From Cucumis sativus (Eukaryota > Streptophyta > Magnoliopsida > Cucurbitales > Cucurbitaceae), in assembly GCF_000004075.3 (NCBI RefSeq), contig NC_026657.2:26940408-27004407 (forward strand): DNA of 64,000 nt, in the 5' to 3' direction. The translations under genes were made by a program, and so were the position numbers. Position 1 is the first letter of the stretch. Every line of letters starts with the position of its first letter. Below are positions 60,263 to 64,000 of the stretch, piece after piece. The notes under the pieces were generated by a model. It worked only from the letters and a program-made list of their open reading frames with translations. It did no database searches and was not told where the DNA came from.

Positions 60263-62594
60263 GAATCACTCATAAAAGCTAGTCACACAGAAATACATAT
60301 GTGGTGATCCCAAATGACACCAAAATGGGATGACTCTAACTGACAAAACTAACAGAACACCCGCATATTTTAAACATGATAACATGATAACATAGTCATA
60401 AACATATCAATCATGTCAACCATAACATATCAATCATTCATATCATTCATCAATATCACATATTATGCATCTTAGCTACATCAATGCATAATGGAAAATA
60501 CATGCAAGCTCCTAAAATTTAATTTGAAGGTCCAATAATAGAATCTCTTACATGAGATTAGCTAAAAATATTCCTTTGGTGACAATAAAAATTATCGAAT
60601 TAATCCAATCATAATCATAAAAGGAAATTTAAGTATCTTAATTAATCAAATTAACTATTGGCTTCCATACAAAAATTCTTCCAAATTAACTTACCCAAAA
60701 ATTGAGGTTGAAACTAATTCAGTCTTTGAGAAAAATTCATCATTTAAAACTTTAAGATTTGCCAAAGGGACTTTCCAAAGGCGTACAGCCAAAATCAATT
60801 CCAAGATGAAATACTTTTTTTGTCTGCTTCTCTTCTCAAATTGAGCATTCCAATACCCGTTTATAGACCCAAATAATAATATTTATCATTATTATTTCCT
60901 TTTCCCTGTCCCTTTCCTTTTCCTTTTTCGTTTTCGTTTCCTTTTCTTTTTCCTTTTACTTTTCGTCATGGTATATATATAACCAATATAATATAAACAT
61001 AAATTTTTATTCTCATTAAAATTTTCCATCTAATCAACTTTTATTTTCAAAAAAAACAAAAAATAGTTATCTTTTCCAAAAATAAAATATTCTCTATATG
61101 TTAATCTCATCAAATCGATACAACTTTATTCCTTCAGCGAAGTATAATTATTTTCTTTCTAAACAAATATCTTATCTCCAAAAAATTAATTATCTTTCAT
61201 AAATAATTAGTTTTTCACGAATAGAATTATTTTTACTATTTTTCATGATAAATATATATATTACTACATATACATATAATTATCAAATCTTTAACAAAAA
61301 AAAATTTTACCCTTCAATTTAAGTAAATAACATCCAAATTATTTAAATAAATTTTAATTTCTATAAAACCAAATAATTTCAACAACCTTACTTAAATCTC
61401 ATAACATAAAATTAAATCAAATTCTCAACAAACACCACGAATTCAAATCCTCTAACTAATTAAATATTCAACCAACAAATATCTAATTAATTTCAATGTT
61501 CACAAAATCAAACAATCTTCAAAATAAACGCTAAATTAAACATAATTAAACAAAACTAAGATATAATTATCTCTAAAAATTATCTAAATTTTTTGGGCGT
61601 TCCAAGTTCATTCTTTGTCATTTGGAACAAGAATTGGTACATGAAATTACATGTTGGGTAGAAAACAAAAGCTTAAGGAATCTCTTTCATACATAGTCGT
61701 GTCTTTTATACTTTTTAACATATTTTTAATGTGTTTGTTATAAAATGTCTGGTGTTTCTATATAAAAATTTTAGATCCAGAGTGGTCGTATATGGATAGT
61801 AAACAACTCTGTGGTTCACAAGATTCTCAGCTTCAACATTGAAAAAAGTTATGAGATATGATTGATATTGGCATGGAGGGATTGGAATGGTCCTCTCATA
61901 TGAAAGTTTTGTATCCACAAACACTTTTCTGGTGTGAAGTTCGTTGGAAGTTTTTGAACTTTTGTTTCTTTCAATTTAGTGAATCCTACTTTTAGTTTCT
62001 AATAGTTTTTGTTGACTTTAGAAGCCTAGTAGTTTACATCTTTTATTGATGGTGTAAATCTCTTAATTGGAAAAATGGTTTTGGAGTCAACATTGCATAA
62101 AAGGGTCGCACTAGTGTGATGTGCATGCCATATTATTATGATATGAAGTACTGGGCGGTAGACAAATTGGTATTGGTCATATCCATTCATTTGTTAAGTT
62201 GAAAAAAGTTGTTTGTGTTTATCATTGTGAAAAAAATGTTGTTAATTCAGAGTTGTATCCGTCTCCTATTTATAGGTGAGATTAGCTCTAGTATTAACCA
62301 ACAATACATTGTTTGTTAAAACATTTTTAAATGATCTCTATAACACATAAAAACTTTATTCAAATCATATAAGACTAACCATAAACACTAAATTCTATTC
62401 TTAAAATAATCATAGTAAGTGAAATTCACTTTCTTCCAAATTAAATTTGTAACCAAACATTTTAATTCAAATACAAAATTAGTGTAAGGAAAAGAATGAC
62501 AAATTGTGATCCTTCATATATATATAATTGGAAGAACTTTTGTTATTAGATATGAAAAATACACCGAGTTGGTTTGAATGAGCTAAATAAATAA

Positions 62595-62634
<40 letters not shown>

Positions 62635-63021
62635 AGTCATTTTATTTAAATAATTGTTTTTAGAAAATACAACTTATTTTCTAAATTAAATACTCCCAAA
62701 CGTTAAACATGTGAGAATGTGAGGAGTGAAGCCTACATATCATATTTCCCCCTTCTTTTGTTTTGTTTAATTCAAATGAACTAAGAAGTATAGAGAAATT
62801 TCAATATTTTGTCTTCAGACTCATCTCTGCATCACGTTAATACTATGGTTGTGTTGAAATTCTAAAGAGTATTAGTTGAATTTCCATCCAAAGTAAAGTA
62901 ATAACATAAACTTACTTGCAACTACTCAACTATTTTACAAATAATTTACAATTGCCCTTACATTTTCTCTTTCTAATTCAATCTAGTTAATTGTAAATTA
63001 TATATACACACAATAGATCTC
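60263..63021. other. Intergenic, AT-rich; P450 promoter at right end
   Basis: No gene. Pyrimidine-rich TTTCC/TTTTCG stretch at 60897-60966. A run of about 14 AT units at 62600-62628. The minus frame 61715-61924 has no motif. Confidence 0.4.
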
Positions 63022-63029
63022 TATATATA
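63022..63029 (+). promoter_or_regulatory. Candidate TATA box of the P450 gene
   Basis: TATATATA within CTCTATATATACACAT, about 85 bases upstream of the P450 ATG and followed by a C/T-rich leader (TCCCTTCTCCCTTTCCACC). Spacing gives a leader of about 50-60 nt, normal for a plant gene. Confidence 0.5.
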
Positions 63030-63111
63030 CACATATCCCTTCTCCCTTTCCACCACCACCAAACATCTCAGTCTCTTCTTCCACTGCTCTTCACTTCTCT
63101 CTTCCTTAACA

Positions 63112-64000
63112 ATGGAAATGCAACCAATTCCTTCTTGCCTTTCATACGTAACTACTTCGATAATAGCCACTCTGGCCCTCCTCCTCCTCTCCCGCTGTCT
63201 CCGCCGCCGTAAACTCAACCTCCCACCTGGACCAAAACCTTGGCCCATTATCGGAAACCTCGACTTAATTGGCTCTCTGCCTCACCAATCCATTCATCAA
63301 CTCTCCAAGAAATACGGCCCCATCATGCATCTTCGTTTCGGATCATTCCCTGTCGTTGTCGGATCCTCCGTGGAAATGGCGAAGATTGTCCTCAAAACAC
63401 AGGATCTCAATTTCGTGTGGCGCCCGAAAACCGCAGCGGGAAAGTACACAACTTATAACTATTCAAATATTACTTGGTCTCAATACGGCCCTTATTGGCG
63501 GCAGCTTCGTAAGATGTGTTTGATGGAGCTTTTTAGTGCAAGAAGACTTGATTCATATGAATATATACGTAAGGAAGAAATGAATGGTCTGATTAGAGAA
63601 ATTTACAAGTCTTGTGGTGAAGTAATTAAGGTTAAGGATTATTTGTTCGCGTTGAGTTTGAATGTGATAAGTAGGATGGTGTTGGGGAAAAGGTACACGG
63701 ATGAATCATCAGAAAGTGGGATAGTTAGTCCAGATGAGTTCAGGAAAATGATGGATGAGTTGTTTTTGCTGAATGGTGTGCTGAATATTGGGGATTCAAT
63801 TCCATGGATGGATTTCTTGGATTTGCAAGGTTATGTGAAGAGAATGAAAGGTTTGAGTAAGAAATTGGACAGGTTTCTTGAACATGTGTTGGATGAACAT
63901 AAGGAAAGAAGAAAGGGAGTTGAGAACTATGTGGCTAAAGATATGGTGGATGTTTTGTTGCAATTGGCCGATCATCCTGACCTTGAAGTTAAACTTGAAA
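63112..64000 (+). CDS. Cytochrome P450, CYP92-like, 5' part (runs off window)
   Basis: Open for 296 codons from ATG at 63112 to the window end without stop or intron; about 60 percent of a typical 500-residue P450. These are ER-anchored heme monooxygenases of specialised metabolism. Order: signal anchor (about residues 8-30, TTSIIATLALLLLSRC), basic stop (RRRK), Pro-rich hinge LNLPPGPKPWPIIGNL, SRS1 region with RPKTAAGKYTTYNYS, the C-helix WRQLRKMCLMELFSARRL that contacts the heme propionates. The I helix, ExxR and heme Cys lie beyond the window. The phrases match CYP92 (formerly often annotated flavonoid 3'-monooxygenase), but substrate cannot be inferred. An oddity is Trp in NFVWRPKTAAG, where this family usually has a small or Phe residue. 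The minus-strand frame at 63021-63248 is a shadow. Confidence 0.88.
   Translation, partial: MEMQPIPSCLSYVTTSIIATLALLLLSRCLRRRKLNLPPGPKPWPIIGNLDLIGSLPHQSIHQLSKKYGPIMHLRFGSFPVVVGSSVEMAKIVLKTQDLNFVWRPKTAAGKYTTYNYSNITWSQYGPYWRQLRKMCLMELFSARRLDSYEYIRKEEMNGLIREIYKSCGEVIKVKDYLFALSLNVISRMVLGKRYTDESSESGIVSPDEFRKMMDELFLLNGVLNIGDSIPWMDFLDLQGYVKRMKGLSKKLDRFLEHVLDEHKERRKGVENYVAKDMVDVLLQLADHPDLEVKLE

Overview
This is a plant nuclear window. It is AT-rich, the genes have introns bounded by GT-AG (twice GC-AG), protein families are plant-type (PEPR-like receptor kinases, CAX exchanger, MKK4/5-type MAPKK, plastid PGDH, OBL1-type lipase, CYP92-like P450), and the gaps hold LTR retrotransposon, CACTA, hAT, SINE and MITE remnants. 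Repeat and protein sequence flavour fits a eudicot, most likely Cucurbitaceae; that placement is inference, not something a search has confirmed.

Layout, left to right. 0-2.8 kb: dispersed repeats. 2.81-5.17 kb (+): OBL1-like triacylglycerol lipase, five exons. 6.93-11.17 kb (-): CAX-type vacuolar cation/proton exchanger, ten coding exons, convergent with the lipase. 13.07-14.17 kb (-): intronless MKK4/5-type MAP kinase kinase with one frame break. 14.5-23.5 kb: microsatellites, a small TRIM-like LTR element, degraded Copia gag/LTR pieces with primer-binding sites, a tRNA-derived SINE, and CACTA-type ends. 23.79-26.68 kb (+): plastid D-3-phosphoglycerate dehydrogenase (serine synthesis), five exons, two frame breaks. 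28.57-31.12 kb (+): a decayed PEPR-like receptor kinase, followed by two longer tandem paralogues at 36.64-40.06 kb and 41.83-45.23 kb. 46.02-52.26 kb (-): coatomer beta subunit, four exons, with a LINE remnant and a complete hAT-type MITE in its third intron. 53-62 kb: repeats, including a deletion-derived Copia element with both LTRs (57.04-59.08 kb). 63.11-64 kb (+): start of a CYP92-like cytochrome P450 that runs off the window.

The genes are housekeeping and defence genes that happen to be neighbours; no operon-like or shared pathway organisation is visible. The functional cluster is the PEPR-like trio: receptors of this family perceive endogenous Pep danger peptides, and MKK4/5 enzymes act in the MAPK cascade downstream of such receptors in Arabidopsis, but their proximity here is probably chance.

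Two things deserve attention. First, six single-base frame breaks interrupt otherwise well-conserved coding sequence (one in MKK, two in PGDH, one and two in the two PEPR-like genes), mostly in short homopolymers or a microsatellite; assembly error is the leading explanation. Second, the two PEPR-like genes are nearly identical over a tract of about 0.8 kb in the ectodomain but clearly diverged on both sides, which suggests gene conversion in the ligand-binding LRR region.
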